NCBI GenBank assembly: GCA_016705245.1
Contig: JADIYM010000004.1
Coordinates: 62,001-126,000, forward strand
Source: Blastocatellia bacterium
GTDB taxonomy: Bacteria > Acidobacteriota > Blastocatellia > UBA7656 > JADIYM01
Reading direction: 5' to 3'
DNA length: 64,000 nt
A model generated the notes under the pieces. It was not told the DNA's origin and searched no databases. It saw nothing but the letters and a program-made list of their open reading frames with translations. Position 1 is the first letter of the stretch; each line of letters opens with the position of its first letter. Of this stretch, positions 8,854-18,142 are shown piece by piece. The position numbers were made by a program, and so were the translations under genes.

Positions 8854-10002
8854 ATGACGAACGACTCTTTCCCCATCGTTCTGCCGGGCGCCACTATTGG
8901 TGTCCTCGGCAGCGGACAGCTTGGCCGGATGTTTGCGATCGCCGCGCGCCGGATGGGATACCGCGTGCATACGTTCTCGCCGGAGGGTGACACGCCGACC
9001 GGACAGGTCGCCGACGTCGAGATCATCGGTCAGTACGACGACCTCGAGGCGGTTCGCAAGTTCGCCTCGAACGTCAGCGTCGTGACTTTCGAGTTCGAGA
9101 ATGTGCCTTCGGCGTCAGTCGACGCGGCGACCGAGCTCGTGCCCGTCCGGCCCGGGGGCGGAGTGTTGCACATCGCGCAAAACAGGCTCCGCGAGAAAAC
9201 CTTCCTCGCCCGGAACGGCTTCCCCGTGACTCCGTTCGTAGCCGTGAGGTCGGTGGACGATCTCGAAGCGGCCGTCGAGACGATTGGCCTGCCCGCTGTT
9301 CTCAAGACAGCCGGTTTCGGTTACGACGGCAAGGGGCAGACGAAACTCCGGAAGCCGGAGGACGTCGCGGCGGTCGTGGAAGCGGGAATCGACGAGGAGT
9401 TGATCCTCGAGGGCTTCATCGATTTCGCGTGTGAGCTCTCGGTTGTTGCCGCGCGAGGCGTCGACGGTGCCTGTGCGGACTGGGGAGTGTTCGAGAACGT
9501 CCACGCGAATCACGTGCTCGACGTGTCGGTGGCTCCGGCCGGTGTGCCGCCGGAGATCGCGGCAGAGGCGGTGCGCATCGCGCGAGGCGTGCTCGAAACG
9601 CTCGACGTCGTCGGAGTGTTGTGCGTTGAGTTCTTCTGCACCCGCGACGGGAAGCTGCTCGTCAATGAGCTCGCTCCGAGGCCGCATAATTCCGGGCACC
9701 TTACATTCGACGCGTGTGTGACGAGCCAGTTCGAACAGCAGCTGCGGGCCGTGTGTGGTTTGCCGCTCGGTTCGACCGAGTTGCTCCGTCCAGCGGCCAT
9801 GGCAAACCTGCTCGGGGATCTGTGGGCGAAGGGGGAGCCGGATTGGGCGGCTGCGTGCGGGATTCCCGAGGTGAAGGTGCATCTCTACGGCAAGCTGCGT
9901 CCGAAGCCTGGGCGAAAGATGGGTCACCTGACGGCGCTGGCCGAGTCTCCCGAGGCCGCGGCCCGACTCGTCATCGAGGCGAGAGCACGCTTGACGGGCT
10001 GA
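8854..10002 (+). CDS. purK: PurK, N5-carboxyaminoimidazole ribonucleotide synthase
   Basis: 382-residue ATP-grasp enzyme of purine synthesis, converting AIR, bicarbonate and ATP to N5-CAIR. The N-terminus has the dinucleotide-like IGVLGSGQLGRMFAIAARR. The ATP-grasp core contains VLKTAGFGYDGKGQ, and the C-terminal signature NELAPRPHNSGHLTFDAC is diagnostic for PurK. Length is normal. purE is not within this window, so the pair is separated or purE lies elsewhere. Confidence 0.95.
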   Translation: MTNDSFPIVLPGATIGVLGSGQLGRMFAIAARRMGYRVHTFSPEGDTPTGQVADVEIIGQYDDLEAVRKFASNVSVVTFEFENVPSASVDAATELVPVRPGGGVLHIAQNRLREKTFLARNGFPVTPFVAVRSVDDLEAAVETIGLPAVLKTAGFGYDGKGQTKLRKPEDVAAVVEAGIDEELILEGFIDFACELSVVAARGVDGACADWGVFENVHANHVLDVSVAPAGVPPEIAAEAVRIARGVLETLDVVGVLCVEFFCTRDGKLLVNELAPRPHNSGHLTFDACVTSQFEQQLRAVCGLPLGSTELLRPAAMANLLGDLWAKGEPDWAAACGIPEVKVHLYGKLRPKPGRKMGHLTALAESPEAAARLVIEARARLTG

Positions 10003-10009
10003 AGTCTCG

Positions 10010-10112
10010 GTGCCTCCGTGTCTCCGCGTCTCCGTGTCTCTGTGTGCGTAGCTCTTTGTTCACCATATGAGCTGCGCACACAGAGACACCGAGGCACTGA
10101 GGCACGGAGGCT
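10010..10112. repeat. Long inverted repeat downstream of purK
   Basis: Left arm from about 10010 (GGTGCCTCCGTGTCTCCG...) and right arm to 10112 (...GAGGCACGGAGGC) form an imperfect stem of about 43 bp around TTTGTTCACCATAT. A related unit is at 34481-34560 and a half-unit at 14721-14757. It probably also serves as a transcription end for purK. Confidence 0.6.
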
Positions 10113-10163
10113 CCTGAAGAGTCGGTCGCGTCCGGTATCAACCCCGATGCTACAATTCGCGAC

Positions 10164-10880
10164 ATGAACACGAACCCACTTCCGCGCACTTCGTTCGGCG
10201 CAGCCGGCGTTCTCGAAGGCGTCGTAGCCGACTTCTTCCGTCGTGTCTACCTGTGGATGACCCTTGGTCTGGCCACGACCGGTGTTATCGCGTTCCTCGT
10301 CGCCGGTTCGCCATTGCTCATCCAGGCGATCTTCGGCACGCCATTGCGATGGGTCGTATTTCTCGCGCCGCTTGGTGTGGTCCTAGCAATGAGCTTCCTG
10401 CAGGAGCGGCTGACGTCGCCCCTCGCGATGGGACTGTTCTTCCTCTATGCCGCATTGAACGGCGTCGCGTTCGCCTCGATATTCCTCGTCTACACGGGAA
10501 CGTCCATTTCGGTGGTGTTCTTCATCACGGGCGGGATGTTCGCTTCGCTCTCCGCGTTCGGGTTCCTGACGAAGCGTGACCTGTCGGCGATGGGACAGTT
10601 CTTCTTCATGGGCGTAATTGGGCTGATCATCGCGATGGTCGTGAATCTCTTTCTGCAGAGTCCGGCGCTGACCTGGGCGATTTCGGTCGTAGGCGTCATC
10701 ATCTTCGCGGGACTGACGGCGTGGGACACGCAGAAACTGAAGGCCATGGTGTCGGGAGGAATGGTCGTCTCTGGTACCGAGGCTGCCCGGAAACTCGCGA
10801 TTTTCGGTGCGCTGACCCTTTATCTCGACTTCATCAACATGTTTCTCTTCCTGCTGCGGATCTTCGGGAATCGCCGGTAA
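10164..10880 (+). CDS. Bax inhibitor-1 / YccA family membrane protein
   Basis: 238 residues and seven predicted TM segments. The C-terminus has the two acidic positions that define the TMBIM fold: an Asp in LTAWDTQKLK and another in LYLDFINMFLFLLRI. Bacterial members (BsYetJ) act as pH-sensitive calcium leak channels; others associate with the FtsH protease. It is monocistronic here. Family assignment is firm, physiological role is not. Confidence 0.9.
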   Translation: MNTNPLPRTSFGAAGVLEGVVADFFRRVYLWMTLGLATTGVIAFLVAGSPLLIQAIFGTPLRWVVFLAPLGVVLAMSFLQERLTSPLAMGLFFLYAALNGVAFASIFLVYTGTSISVVFFITGGMFASLSAFGFLTKRDLSAMGQFFFMGVIGLIIAMVVNLFLQSPALTWAISVVGVIIFAGLTAWDTQKLKAMVSGGMVVSGTEAARKLAIFGALTLYLDFINMFLFLLRIFGNRR

Positions 10881-11042
10881 GTCACTCGGGGTAGTGATGT
10901 TGTGCGTTTGGGCTCGCCAATTGGCGAGCCCGTCGCCTTTCCTGGCCGTCGCTGCAAGGCATTTTGTCACGGAACTCATGGAACCTTCGCCGCCGGATCG
11001 CGCAATACGGGTGTGAGCCGGCAACGAGTTGAAAACATCCGG

Positions 11043-11660
11043 ATGAGCCGATCGCCCGAACCAACTGACGCTGATTTGCTGGCGCGATCGCTGGCCGGCG
11101 ACGAGGCGGCGTTTCTCGACCTCTATCGGCGGACTCAGGGTCCGGTGTTTCGGTTCGCGATGCAGATGAGCGGTTCGAGGTCGATCGCGGAAGACGTCAC
11201 GCAGGAGGTCTTTCTGGCCCTTGCGCGAGACGGCAGCCGGTTCGACTCGACAAAGGGATCTTTGCAGTCGTACCTGTTCGGAATGACGCGCAATCAGGTG
11301 CTGCGGCGATTCGACAAGCGGGCGACGCTCGTATCGATCGACGAGGAGCGCGACGGCGGCGATCCACTGGGCGCCGTCGAGTCCACGACCGATCAACACG
11401 GTGAGCTGGCACGCGCGCAGACGGTCGAGATCGTCCGCCGCGCGGTGCAGTCGCTTCCGGTGAATTATCGGGAAGTGGTGGTGCTCTGTGATCTGCAGGA
11501 AGTGAGTTACGAGGACGCGGCGGCGGCACTCGAGTGCGCCGTCGGGACAGTCCGATCCCGGTTGCACCGGGCAAGGGCGATGCTCGCGGAACGGCTTCAG
11601 TTCGTTCGCGAATCGTCGCCGGAAACGTCGCGAAGCGCGACGACGAGGTTTGTCGTATGA
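11043..11660 (+). CDS. ECF-type RNA polymerase sigma factor
   Basis: 205 residues. Sigma region 2 covers about residues 20-90 (RFAMQMSGSRSIAEDVTQEVFLAL) and region 4 about 140-190 (LPVNYREVVVLCDLQEVSYEDAA followed by GTVRSRLHRAR). I placed the start at ATG 11043 because the open frame upstream has no family similarity. Its stop overlaps the ATG of the anti-sigma gene (ATGA), so the two are co-translated. Target promoters are unknown; the cognate operon includes the secreted protein downstream. Confidence 0.92.
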   Translation: MSRSPEPTDADLLARSLAGDEAAFLDLYRRTQGPVFRFAMQMSGSRSIAEDVTQEVFLALARDGSRFDSTKGSLQSYLFGMTRNQVLRRFDKRATLVSIDEERDGGDPLGAVESTTDQHGELARAQTVEIVRRAVQSLPVNYREVVVLCDLQEVSYEDAAAALECAVGTVRSRLHRARAMLAERLQFVRESSPETSRSATTRFVV

Positions 11661-12517
11661 CGTGCGAATCCTTCAACAACATCATTCACGAGCTGGCGAC
11701 TGGGCGACCGCTCGACGTGAAACTGGAACGCGACGCTCGAATCCACTCCGGCGAGTGCGTGTCGTGTTCAACGGCGCTCGACGAGCAGCGGCGGTTGACG
11801 TCACTGCTCGGCGCGGTGGCCGAAGTGGATGCCGACCTCGAGACGCCCGATCGGATCGAGGCCACGGTGCTCGGTGCCTTCCGGCTTGCGCACGGGACGG
11901 CGAACGTCGTGCCGATGCGGCCGGTCGCGACCGCGCCGGTCGTTGCTGCCCGCCGGTTCTCGCACAGCTGGATGGCTGTTGCCGCGACGATCGTGGTTGG
12001 TGTTGCTGCGACGCTCGTTTCGTGGCAGGCAATGAGGAGCGGACCTATCGTTGCGCCGCCATCGGATCGTGGATTAGTTGCAGAGAAGACTCCGACAGAG
12101 CGCCCCCCGGCGAAGCCTCCAGTCGCTCCACCAGTGGACAAGAGGCCCGACGATGGTCAGTACCCTGGCGTCGCGCCCGGACGGGGCGGTGGGGGCGGCC
12201 CTGTGATTCCCGTGTCGAACACTGCAGGCGGCCGGCGGATTTCGCGTCCGACGCAGACCCTTCCGGAATCCGAAGCTCAGGAGCTCGTGACCGATTTCTT
12301 TTCGCTGGTGCCAGCATCGGGCTTTGCCCCGACCGAGGGTGGCCAGCTCGTCCGACTCGAGGTGCCCCGCTCGTCGCTCGCTTCCCTCGGCGTGCCGATT
12401 CCCGTCGGCAACCCGGACGGGTCGGTGACCGCGGACCTCGTAATGGGCTACGACGGTGTGGCGCACGCGATTCGATTCGTACAACCAAGAATGACTGATG
12501 AGAGGAGAACCCGATGA
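11657..12517 (+). CDS. Zinc-binding anti-sigma factor, membrane anchored
   Basis: 286 residues. The N-terminal cytoplasmic domain carries the ZAS motif H-x3-C-x2-C in IHSGECVSCSTAL. One TM helix (SWMAVAATIVVGVAATLVSW) follows at about residue 110. A Pro/Lys/Gly-rich linker then leads to a periplasmic domain of about 100 residues without a family I recognise. Both ends overlap neighbours through ATGA, so sigma factor, anti-sigma factor and secreted protein form one tightly coupled unit. The cysteines suggest redox or cell-envelope sensing (inference). Confidence 0.88.
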   Translation: MTCESFNNIIHELATGRPLDVKLERDARIHSGECVSCSTALDEQRRLTSLLGAVAEVDADLETPDRIEATVLGAFRLAHGTANVVPMRPVATAPVVAARRFSHSWMAVAATIVVGVAATLVSWQAMRSGPIVAPPSDRGLVAEKTPTERPPAKPPVAPPVDKRPDDGQYPGVAPGRGGGGGPVIPVSNTAGGRRISRPTQTLPESEAQELVTDFFSLVPASGFAPTEGGQLVRLEVPRSSLASLGVPIPVGNPDGSVTADLVMGYDGVAHAIRFVQPRMTDERRTR

Positions 12518-13632
12518 ATATTCGTAATGTGATGGCTGCCGGCGTTGCCGCGCTCGTGGCCCTGCCGCTCGCGTCGACCGCGGCGCTTGGCCAGGGGCCA
12601 CACGGCGATGCTGCGCCGATGATGATGATGCGAACACAGTCCGGACACCCCGGTGAGAAGTCGCAGGCTGTCTTCATCTCTTCCGAGATGAGTTTCGAAG
12701 GCAAGACCGTGAAGGGCGCGCCGTATTCAGCTGAGACGATCAACGAGTCGATCCAGACGCTTGCCGATGGCAACCGCATCGTCTCGACGAACCGCGGCAC
12801 AGTCGCTCGCGACAGCGAAGGCCGGCTTCGGCGCGAGCATTCGTTGAGCCGCTTCGGCCCGTTCGCGAAGAGCGGCGAGCCTTCGACCATGATCTTCATC
12901 ACCGATCCCGTCGCGAATGCAAACTACATCGTCGACACGAATGAGAAGACGGTTCGCAAGATGCCGCTTCCGAACGTGCAGGGGTGGACGGATCAGAATC
13001 AGGGCGACGTCGTCGTGGGCGGTGACAAGGTTGTCGTGACGGTCGATGCCAGCGAAGACGGCAGTGCGAAGGTCGTGACAAAGGAGATTCGCGGACCCGA
13101 GCCCGTCGTGAAGACGGAGCGGATCGAGAAGATCGAGGGACCGGTCGATGCCTCGAGGGGTGACGTCATCGTGGTGACGACGACGGCAGGTGGACCGGAC
13201 GGTCCGCAGACGGTGAGAATGCGGACGCCCGCGCCGCCGATGCACGGAGCCGTTGGCCCCATGGCCGGCGGCTTCCGCTACGAGGTGACCGAGATGGGCG
13301 AACCCGTCCGCGAATCGCTAGGCAAGAAGGTCGTAGAGGGCGTCGAATGTGAGGGCACTAAGACGACCGTATCGATCGCCGCCGGCAAGATTGGCAACGA
13401 GCGGCCGATCGACATCGTGAGCGAGCGCTGGTACTCGCCCGAACTGCAGGTCGTGGTGAGCAGTCGCCACAGCGATCCGCGATTCGGTGAGACCAGCTAT
13501 CGCCTCGCCAACATCAGCCGTGCCGAGCCGGACAGGTCGCTCTTCGTTCCGCCGGCCGACTACACGGTCGAGGACCTGCCGCTGAAGACGATGGTCCGCA
13601 AGTCCGCAAAGCCAGCCGTGAAGCACGAGTAG
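12514..13632 (+). CDS. Secreted protein of the sigma/anti-sigma operon, function unknown
   Basis: 372 residues with a clear signal peptide (VMAAGVAALVALPLASTAALGQG). The mature region includes an oligo-Met stretch (PMMMMRT) and beta-rich segments such as FISSEMSFEGKTVKGAPYSAE. A C-terminal segment, VSERWYSPELQVVVSSRHSDPR, resembles uncharacterised secreted acidobacterial proteins. It overlaps the anti-sigma gene by ATGA and is followed by a strong terminator. It may be a sensor feeding the anti-sigma factor or simply the main target gene; neither can be decided from sequence. Confidence 0.75.
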   Translation: MNIRNVMAAGVAALVALPLASTAALGQGPHGDAAPMMMMRTQSGHPGEKSQAVFISSEMSFEGKTVKGAPYSAETINESIQTLADGNRIVSTNRGTVARDSEGRLRREHSLSRFGPFAKSGEPSTMIFITDPVANANYIVDTNEKTVRKMPLPNVQGWTDQNQGDVVVGGDKVVVTVDASEDGSAKVVTKEIRGPEPVVKTERIEKIEGPVDASRGDVIVVTTTAGGPDGPQTVRMRTPAPPMHGAVGPMAGGFRYEVTEMGEPVRESLGKKVVEGVECEGTKTTVSIAAGKIGNERPIDIVSERWYSPELQVVVSSRHSDPRFGETSYRLANISRAEPDRSLFVPPADYTVEDLPLKTMVRKSAKPAVKHE

Positions 13633-13655
13633 GTTAGCCTCTCCGCGTGCTTCGA

Positions 13656-13698
13656 ACGAAAACGGGTCCCGTGCTCTTCGCGCGGGACCCGTTTTCGT
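13656..13698. terminator. Bidirectional rho-independent-type terminator
   Basis: Perfect 16-bp stem, 13656-13671 paired with 13683-13698, with an 11-nt loop. The stem runs from ACGAAAA to GGTCCCG, so each strand has a T-rich 3' side (CGTTTTCGT). It lies between the convergent genes ending at 13632 and 13736. Confidence 0.8.
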
Positions 13699-13735
13699 CT
13701 CGTGCTCCTGGAATCCGGTTCTGCAGGGCGCCGAC

Positions 13736-14581
13736 TCAGGTCTCGTTCTCCTGAATGCCGGTCATCTCGGCGATCGCCGGGTCGTGGCTGTGGAAGAACA
13801 CTTCCACGTCGCCCTCGTACCGGACACTGCCTGCATCGAGCAGCATGACGCGGGCGCGAGGCGGCGCATCGGGTTCGCGCACGCGAACAGTGACGTTGCC
13901 GTCGTCACCGCGCAGGGCGACGTGATCGGCGAGGTACGGAATCTCGTGCATTTCCTTCGTCACGACGATCGATGCAATACCGTGCACGTCGCGGGCGCGG
14001 ATGAGCAGATCGAGTATGCGGCGCGCATTCAGTGGGTCGAGGCCCGCCGTCGGTTCGTCGAAGAGCATGACACGCGGCCACCCAATGAGCGCTCGCGCGA
14101 TCTCGAGGCGGCGTCGCATTCCGATGGACAACTCCTCGGGGAGCTTGTCGGCATCGTCTTCGAGGCCGACGAACGTCAGAATTTCCTTGACGGCGCTGTC
14201 GACGCGGTCGGCGGGCCAGTCGTGCTCGACCAGCCGAAACGCGGGGTTGTCGTATGTCGAGAGTCCCGAGAACAGGGCGTCCTCCTGAAAAACGAGCCCG
14301 ACTGGGGAGCTCAGGAGCGACAGCAGTTCCCGCTCGCTGAGCGACTCGACGTGGTTTCCCTCGACGAGGACCTGACCCGTCGTCGGTTTGATGAAACCCA
14401 CGATGACGTGGACGAGTACGGTTTTGCCGGATCCGGACGTTCCCGTCACGACCACCATCTCCCCATGCGCCACCTGAAGCGACACGTTGTCGAGCGCTTT
14501 CAGGTCGTCGAAGTCGACCGTGACATCGCGAAGGTCGATGGCCATCGGCGACGTTGACGTGTTCGTGGAATGGTCTGTCAT
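13736..14581 (-). CDS. ABC transporter ATPase, MlaF-like
   Basis: 281 residues. Walker A is GTSGSGKT, Q-loop is in VGLVFQEDALFSGLSTYDN, and the signature region is ELSIGMRRRLEIARAL, where the Arg-rich GMRRR form is typical of MlaF/Ttg2A lipid-transport ATPases. Walker B is VMLFDEPTAGLDP and the switch His is replaced in IASIVVTKEMHE (Lys-Glu after T). No MlaE permease or MlaD substrate-binding gene lies next to it, so it is an orphan in this window. It converges on the sigma operon. Role in phospholipid transport is inferred from family only. Confidence 0.8.
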   Translation of the reverse strand: MTDHSTNTSTSPMAIDLRDVTVDFDDLKALDNVSLQVAHGEMVVVTGTSGSGKTVLVHVIVGFIKPTTGQVLVEGNHVESLSERELLSLLSSPVGLVFQEDALFSGLSTYDNPAFRLVEHDWPADRVDSAVKEILTFVGLEDDADKLPEELSIGMRRRLEIARALIGWPRVMLFDEPTAGLDPLNARRILDLLIRARDVHGIASIVVTKEMHEIPYLADHVALRGDDGNVTVRVREPDAPPRARVMLLDAGSVRYEGDVEVFFHSHDPAIAEMTGIQENET

Positions 14582-14720
14582 GTCGAGCGCTCCAGTATCG
14601 CCGAAGTTTCGCCGAACGGGAACTAGCGAGGCGGCGCCCCCAAGGATGATCAGAATCCGAAAAGAGCAGCAGGCAGCGGAATTGACTGATCCCTGCCTTG
14701 GCTTGGTGCAGGCTCACTGC

Positions 14721-14789
14721 TCACTTTGCGTCTTTGCGTCTTCCTCTGCGCCTTTGCGAGAAACTCTTCAACGGCTTGAAGAGTTTCTC
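14721..14789. repeat. Half-repeat followed by a perfect 14-bp hairpin
   Basis: TTTGCG-type tandem words (14724-14757) resemble the repeat at 34481-34560. GAGAAACTCTTCAA (14758-14771) pairs perfectly with 14776-14789 around the loop CGGC. The hairpin lacks a clean U-tract. The rest of the gap 14582-15110 shows no credible gene. Confidence 0.55.
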
Positions 14790-14833
14790 GAGTCGACGCG
14801 ATACGAAGTCAGATTGACTCACTGCCAGAAGTC

Positions 14834-14862
14834 TTGACAGATGATCTAGACGGCCATACGGT
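14834..14862 (+). promoter_or_regulatory. Possible sigma-70 promoter upstream of the di-haem gene
   Basis: A consensus -35 TTGACA at 14834-14839 is followed after 17 bp by TACGGT, a weak -10. It would give a leader of roughly 240 nt before the gene at 15111. Only the -35 is convincing. Confidence 0.25.
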
Positions 14863-15110
14863 AGACGCGTCGAGTTCCAGCACCCAGGAACTCCGAGCTC
14901 ACTTCATTCGCCCACTTGGTTCCCATTCGGTCCCCACTCGTTTGCAACATCTCGGTCGCGCCTGAAGACAGGCACCAGACGGTGCGTCTCAACTTCATCG
15001 GTACGGGCACGATTGTTCATGCCCTGACATCTTCACGCGTCCGACATCCCGGTTGATCAGGTTCGGCGTTCTCAGGACGACGAACAGCCCTCGTTTCGTG
15101 AGGTACACCA

Positions 15111-16703
15111 ATGAAGACTTTCAGTGGCATGAAGATGCTCGCGACCGCGGCGTGGTGCGTTTGCATCGGCGCGCTTGCCATTCCGGTGGCGGCGCAGTTG
15201 GTTGATCGAACGATGTCGCCAAATGCGCTCAACGAAGGAATCAACAAGTCGTTAGCACAGCAGGCCGGTGTGGGCCGAGGCGACGCGATGACGGCCGACT
15301 CGTCCGCGTACATCATCGGACGCGATCCGTTCCGCGCGATACGCCGAGGGCGCCAGCTCTTCCAGCGGAAATTCAGCATGGCGCAGGGGCTTGGCCCAAG
15401 GCACCGCGACGGTGCCGGTGACATGAATGTCGAACTGGCACTCGGCGCCGGCGTCGGTGACAGCTGCGCGTCGTGCCACGGCCGACCTCGAGGCTCGGCC
15501 GGCTTCGGCGGCGATGTCGTCACGCGCCCCGACAGCCGGGACGCTCCGCACCTGTTCGGCCTCGGGCTCAAGGAGATGCTTGCCGATGAGATCACAGCGG
15601 ATCTGCGATCGATCGAGGCAGCCGCGAAAGCCCAGGCCCGGAAGGTCAGGGGATCGGTGACTCGAACCCTGACGAGCAAGGGAATCAACTATGGCTCGAT
15701 TACCGTGGGGTCCGACGGTTCAGTCGATACTTCGGGAGTTAGAGGCGTCGATCCGGACCTGCGCGTCAGGCCATTTTTCTCCCACGGAGGCACGATCTCG
15801 ATCCGTGAATTCGTAGTGGGGGCGCTCAACAACGAAATGGGAATGCAGGCATTCGATCCGGAGCTGCGCGCCGCGGGTGCCGGAACGACCATCACGACGG
15901 CCGGCGGAATGGTGCTCGACGGTTCGAAGGACGTCATCGAGTTCCTGCCGGTCTCGAGCGCGACCGACGACGCGGACTTCGACGGCCGCGTCAACGAGGT
16001 ACCCGAGAGTATCGTGGACTTCCTCGAGTTCTACCTGCTCAATTACTTCAAGCCGGCGACGTACGAACAGACGGCTGAAACGGAGCGCGGTCTCAAGTCG
16101 TTCCGGAAAGTCGGCTGCGCGACGTGCCATGTGCCCGAGTTGACGGTAGACCGCGACCGCCGGGTTGCCGATGTCGAGACCGTGTTCGACCCGTCGAGGG
16201 CCATCTACAACAACCTGTTCTCGACGGCGACACCGCTCTTCCGGACGGTCGACGACGGATCGGGATTGCCGGCGATGAAGGTGCCGAACTACGGCTCGTT
16301 CCTCGTTCGAAACCTGTACTCGGACTTCAAGCGCCACGACCTGGGACCGAACTTCCACGAGCGGAACTACTCCGGGACGATGCAGACCGAATTCATCACG
16401 ACTCCGTTGTGGGGTGTCGGATCGACGGGACCGTACGGCCACGATGGTCGAAGCATCAACCTGCGCGAGGTCATCCTGCGTCATGGCGGCGAGTCCCAGG
16501 CGTCACGCGACGCGTTCTCGCGACTGCCGAGGGCGAAGCAGGACGCCATTCTCGAGTTCCTCAACTCGCTCGTGTTATTCCCACCTGACGACACGGCGTC
16601 GAACCTTGATCCGGGTGACCGGACGGCTCCGGGTTTCCCACAGGCGGGTCACGGCAGTATCAAGTTGACGGTACTCTTCAACGATCCGGCAGATCGGGAA
16701 TAA
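15111..16703 (+). CDS. Di-haem oxidoreductase (DiOHR / DUF1111 family)
   Basis: 530 residues with a signal peptide (MLATAAWCVCIGALAIPVAAQ). Two c-type haem sites are visible, CASCH near residue 120 and CATCH near residue 340, the arrangement of the di-haem oxidoreductase family related to MauG/CcpA peroxidases. A typical tail block is PLWGVGSTGPYGHDGRSINLREVILRHGG. These periplasmic proteins are thought to act as peroxidases or thiol/other oxidoreductases; the substrate is unknown. It is a single gene. Confidence 0.85.
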   Translation: MKTFSGMKMLATAAWCVCIGALAIPVAAQLVDRTMSPNALNEGINKSLAQQAGVGRGDAMTADSSAYIIGRDPFRAIRRGRQLFQRKFSMAQGLGPRHRDGAGDMNVELALGAGVGDSCASCHGRPRGSAGFGGDVVTRPDSRDAPHLFGLGLKEMLADEITADLRSIEAAAKAQARKVRGSVTRTLTSKGINYGSITVGSDGSVDTSGVRGVDPDLRVRPFFSHGGTISIREFVVGALNNEMGMQAFDPELRAAGAGTTITTAGGMVLDGSKDVIEFLPVSSATDDADFDGRVNEVPESIVDFLEFYLLNYFKPATYEQTAETERGLKSFRKVGCATCHVPELTVDRDRRVADVETVFDPSRAIYNNLFSTATPLFRTVDDGSGLPAMKVPNYGSFLVRNLYSDFKRHDLGPNFHERNYSGTMQTEFITTPLWGVGSTGPYGHDGRSINLREVILRHGGESQASRDAFSRLPRAKQDAILEFLNSLVLFPPDDTASNLDPGDRTAPGFPQAGHGSIKLTVLFNDPADRE

Positions 16704-16718
16704 GGACCGGCGCGGCCG

Positions 16719-16759
16719 GCGAGGCGAAGACTGTTTTTCGACGGAGTCCTTCGTCTCGC
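16719..16759. terminator. Possible hairpin between convergent genes
   Basis: GCGAGGCGAAG (16719-16729) pairs with 16749-16759 with one mismatch. The T run falls in the loop rather than after the stem, so terminator function is uncertain. Confidence 0.3.
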
Positions 16760-16779
16760 GGCTGCACGGGTGAAGAGCG

Positions 16780-17679
16780 TCAGGGTTGTACCCACTGACA
16801 GCGAACCTTGAGGAATAGCGTGAGTTGCACGGTTGGCTCGATGCCGGCCGGATTGATGACGGCGTCAAACGTCTCGTTCGTGAGCGGGTCGTAGTAGGAC
16901 GTGCTCGACTTGCGCCGCTCGACAACGCGAGCGGTCGACGCCTCGCCCGCTTCGTAGGCCGTGTACGTCTTGTAGAGGTCGCCGGGAGAGAATGCCGCGT
17001 AACGCTCGTCGGAGACCGACTTCGTCCGAAGTGCGACGCCGAGCAGCGAGTTGTAACCGGCGATCTTGCGGTTCACCAGACGAGACGCTTCCTCGAGCAA
17101 TCGAGTCCGCGCGGCGCCCATGTCCGCGACGACGTAGTCGACCTTGATGAGGTCGTGAACACCGGCCTGAGCCGCGGCGGCAACCAGTCGCTCGAAGACG
17201 GCGCGGTCCGGGTATCGAAGGGCGACCGTTTTCTTCGTCTGGAAGCCGGTCAGCGATTCGCGCGAGGTTCGTCCGGTGACCGTGAAGTCGTACACGGGGT
17301 TCTGGGTGATGAAGTCGACGTAGACGTCTTCGCGGCGAATGCCAAGTGCGATGGCGGCCGTCGTGAGATCCGTCACGACCTTGTCGACTCGACGGTTGCT
17401 CTCGACCGCGGTCGGAGCTTCCTGGGCAACGCCGAAGACTGCGACGAACGCGTCCGGTTTGACGTTCATCAGGACGTAGGCTTCGACGTAGGGCGCGGGT
17501 TGCGTGTCCTTGGGGTCGTAGAGCAGCAGATCTCCAGCGAGCGGAATCGTCGCTCCCGGATTCCGATTGCTGTAGACCTGGTTGCCGCTGTCCCGCTGGT
17601 AGTTCTGATTGCCGCGCTCCTGGGCGGCGGCGATACCAGCGGCGAGGACGATGAAGAGGACCAAGCCTGCCATTCGCAT
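16780..17679 (-). CDS. SIMPL (DUF541) domain secreted protein
   Basis: 299 residues with a signal peptide (MAGLVLFIVLAAGIAAAQ). The mature part follows the SIMPL pattern: ESNRRVDKVVTDLTTAAIALGIRREDVYVDFITQNPVYD, then a pairing segment GFQTKKTVALRYPDRAVFERLVAAA, and near the end EPTVQLTLFLKVRCQW. SIMPL proteins are periplasmic or outer-membrane associated with no agreed biochemical function. The start was set at the ATG of MRMAG because the upstream in-frame extension has no signal sequence and GAGAGGT precedes this codon. Confidence 0.78.
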   Translation of the reverse strand: MRMAGLVLFIVLAAGIAAAQERGNQNYQRDSGNQVYSNRNPGATIPLAGDLLLYDPKDTQPAPYVEAYVLMNVKPDAFVAVFGVAQEAPTAVESNRRVDKVVTDLTTAAIALGIRREDVYVDFITQNPVYDFTVTGRTSRESLTGFQTKKTVALRYPDRAVFERLVAAAAQAGVHDLIKVDYVVADMGAARTRLLEEASRLVNRKIAGYNSLLGVALRTKSVSDERYAAFSPGDLYKTYTAYEAGEASTARVVERRKSSTSYYDPLTNETFDAVINPAGIEPTVQLTLFLKVRCQWVQP

Positions 17680-18142
17680 TACGTACCTCTCTCGGTGTGG
17701 ATTGGCTGTGTGGGAGCGGCCAACTGCACGGATGCTTGACTCTCGTCTTGGTTGCGCCGCCGTCGAGAGAATACCGTCGAGAGTTGCAGAATCCAGTGCA
17801 GTTGGCCGATGGAGAGCGTGCGATGCGGAGTCGACCAGAGGAAGCAGTTGCAGAGACGACCATAGGCTCGTCATGAACCCTCGTCGACGGCGGGATTGCG
17901 GATTCTCCGGGATTCGGCTGCCGCTGGGGCCTGTTACCGGGCGATGTCACCGAGTATGCCGTCGCCGCCGGGTCGACCGGAGGAGCAGCGTGCTCCGCCC
18001 GTAAGTCTAGCACATAGAGCTATTTACGAGTGAATGGTTAGAGCCTCCGGAGCCTCGGAGCCTCGGGAGGAGAGTGAGTCATCGGTATACGTCGCGTCTG
18101 ATAAGGATGCTTATGCACTCCAGCTCTTCCTCCAAAAGCACC

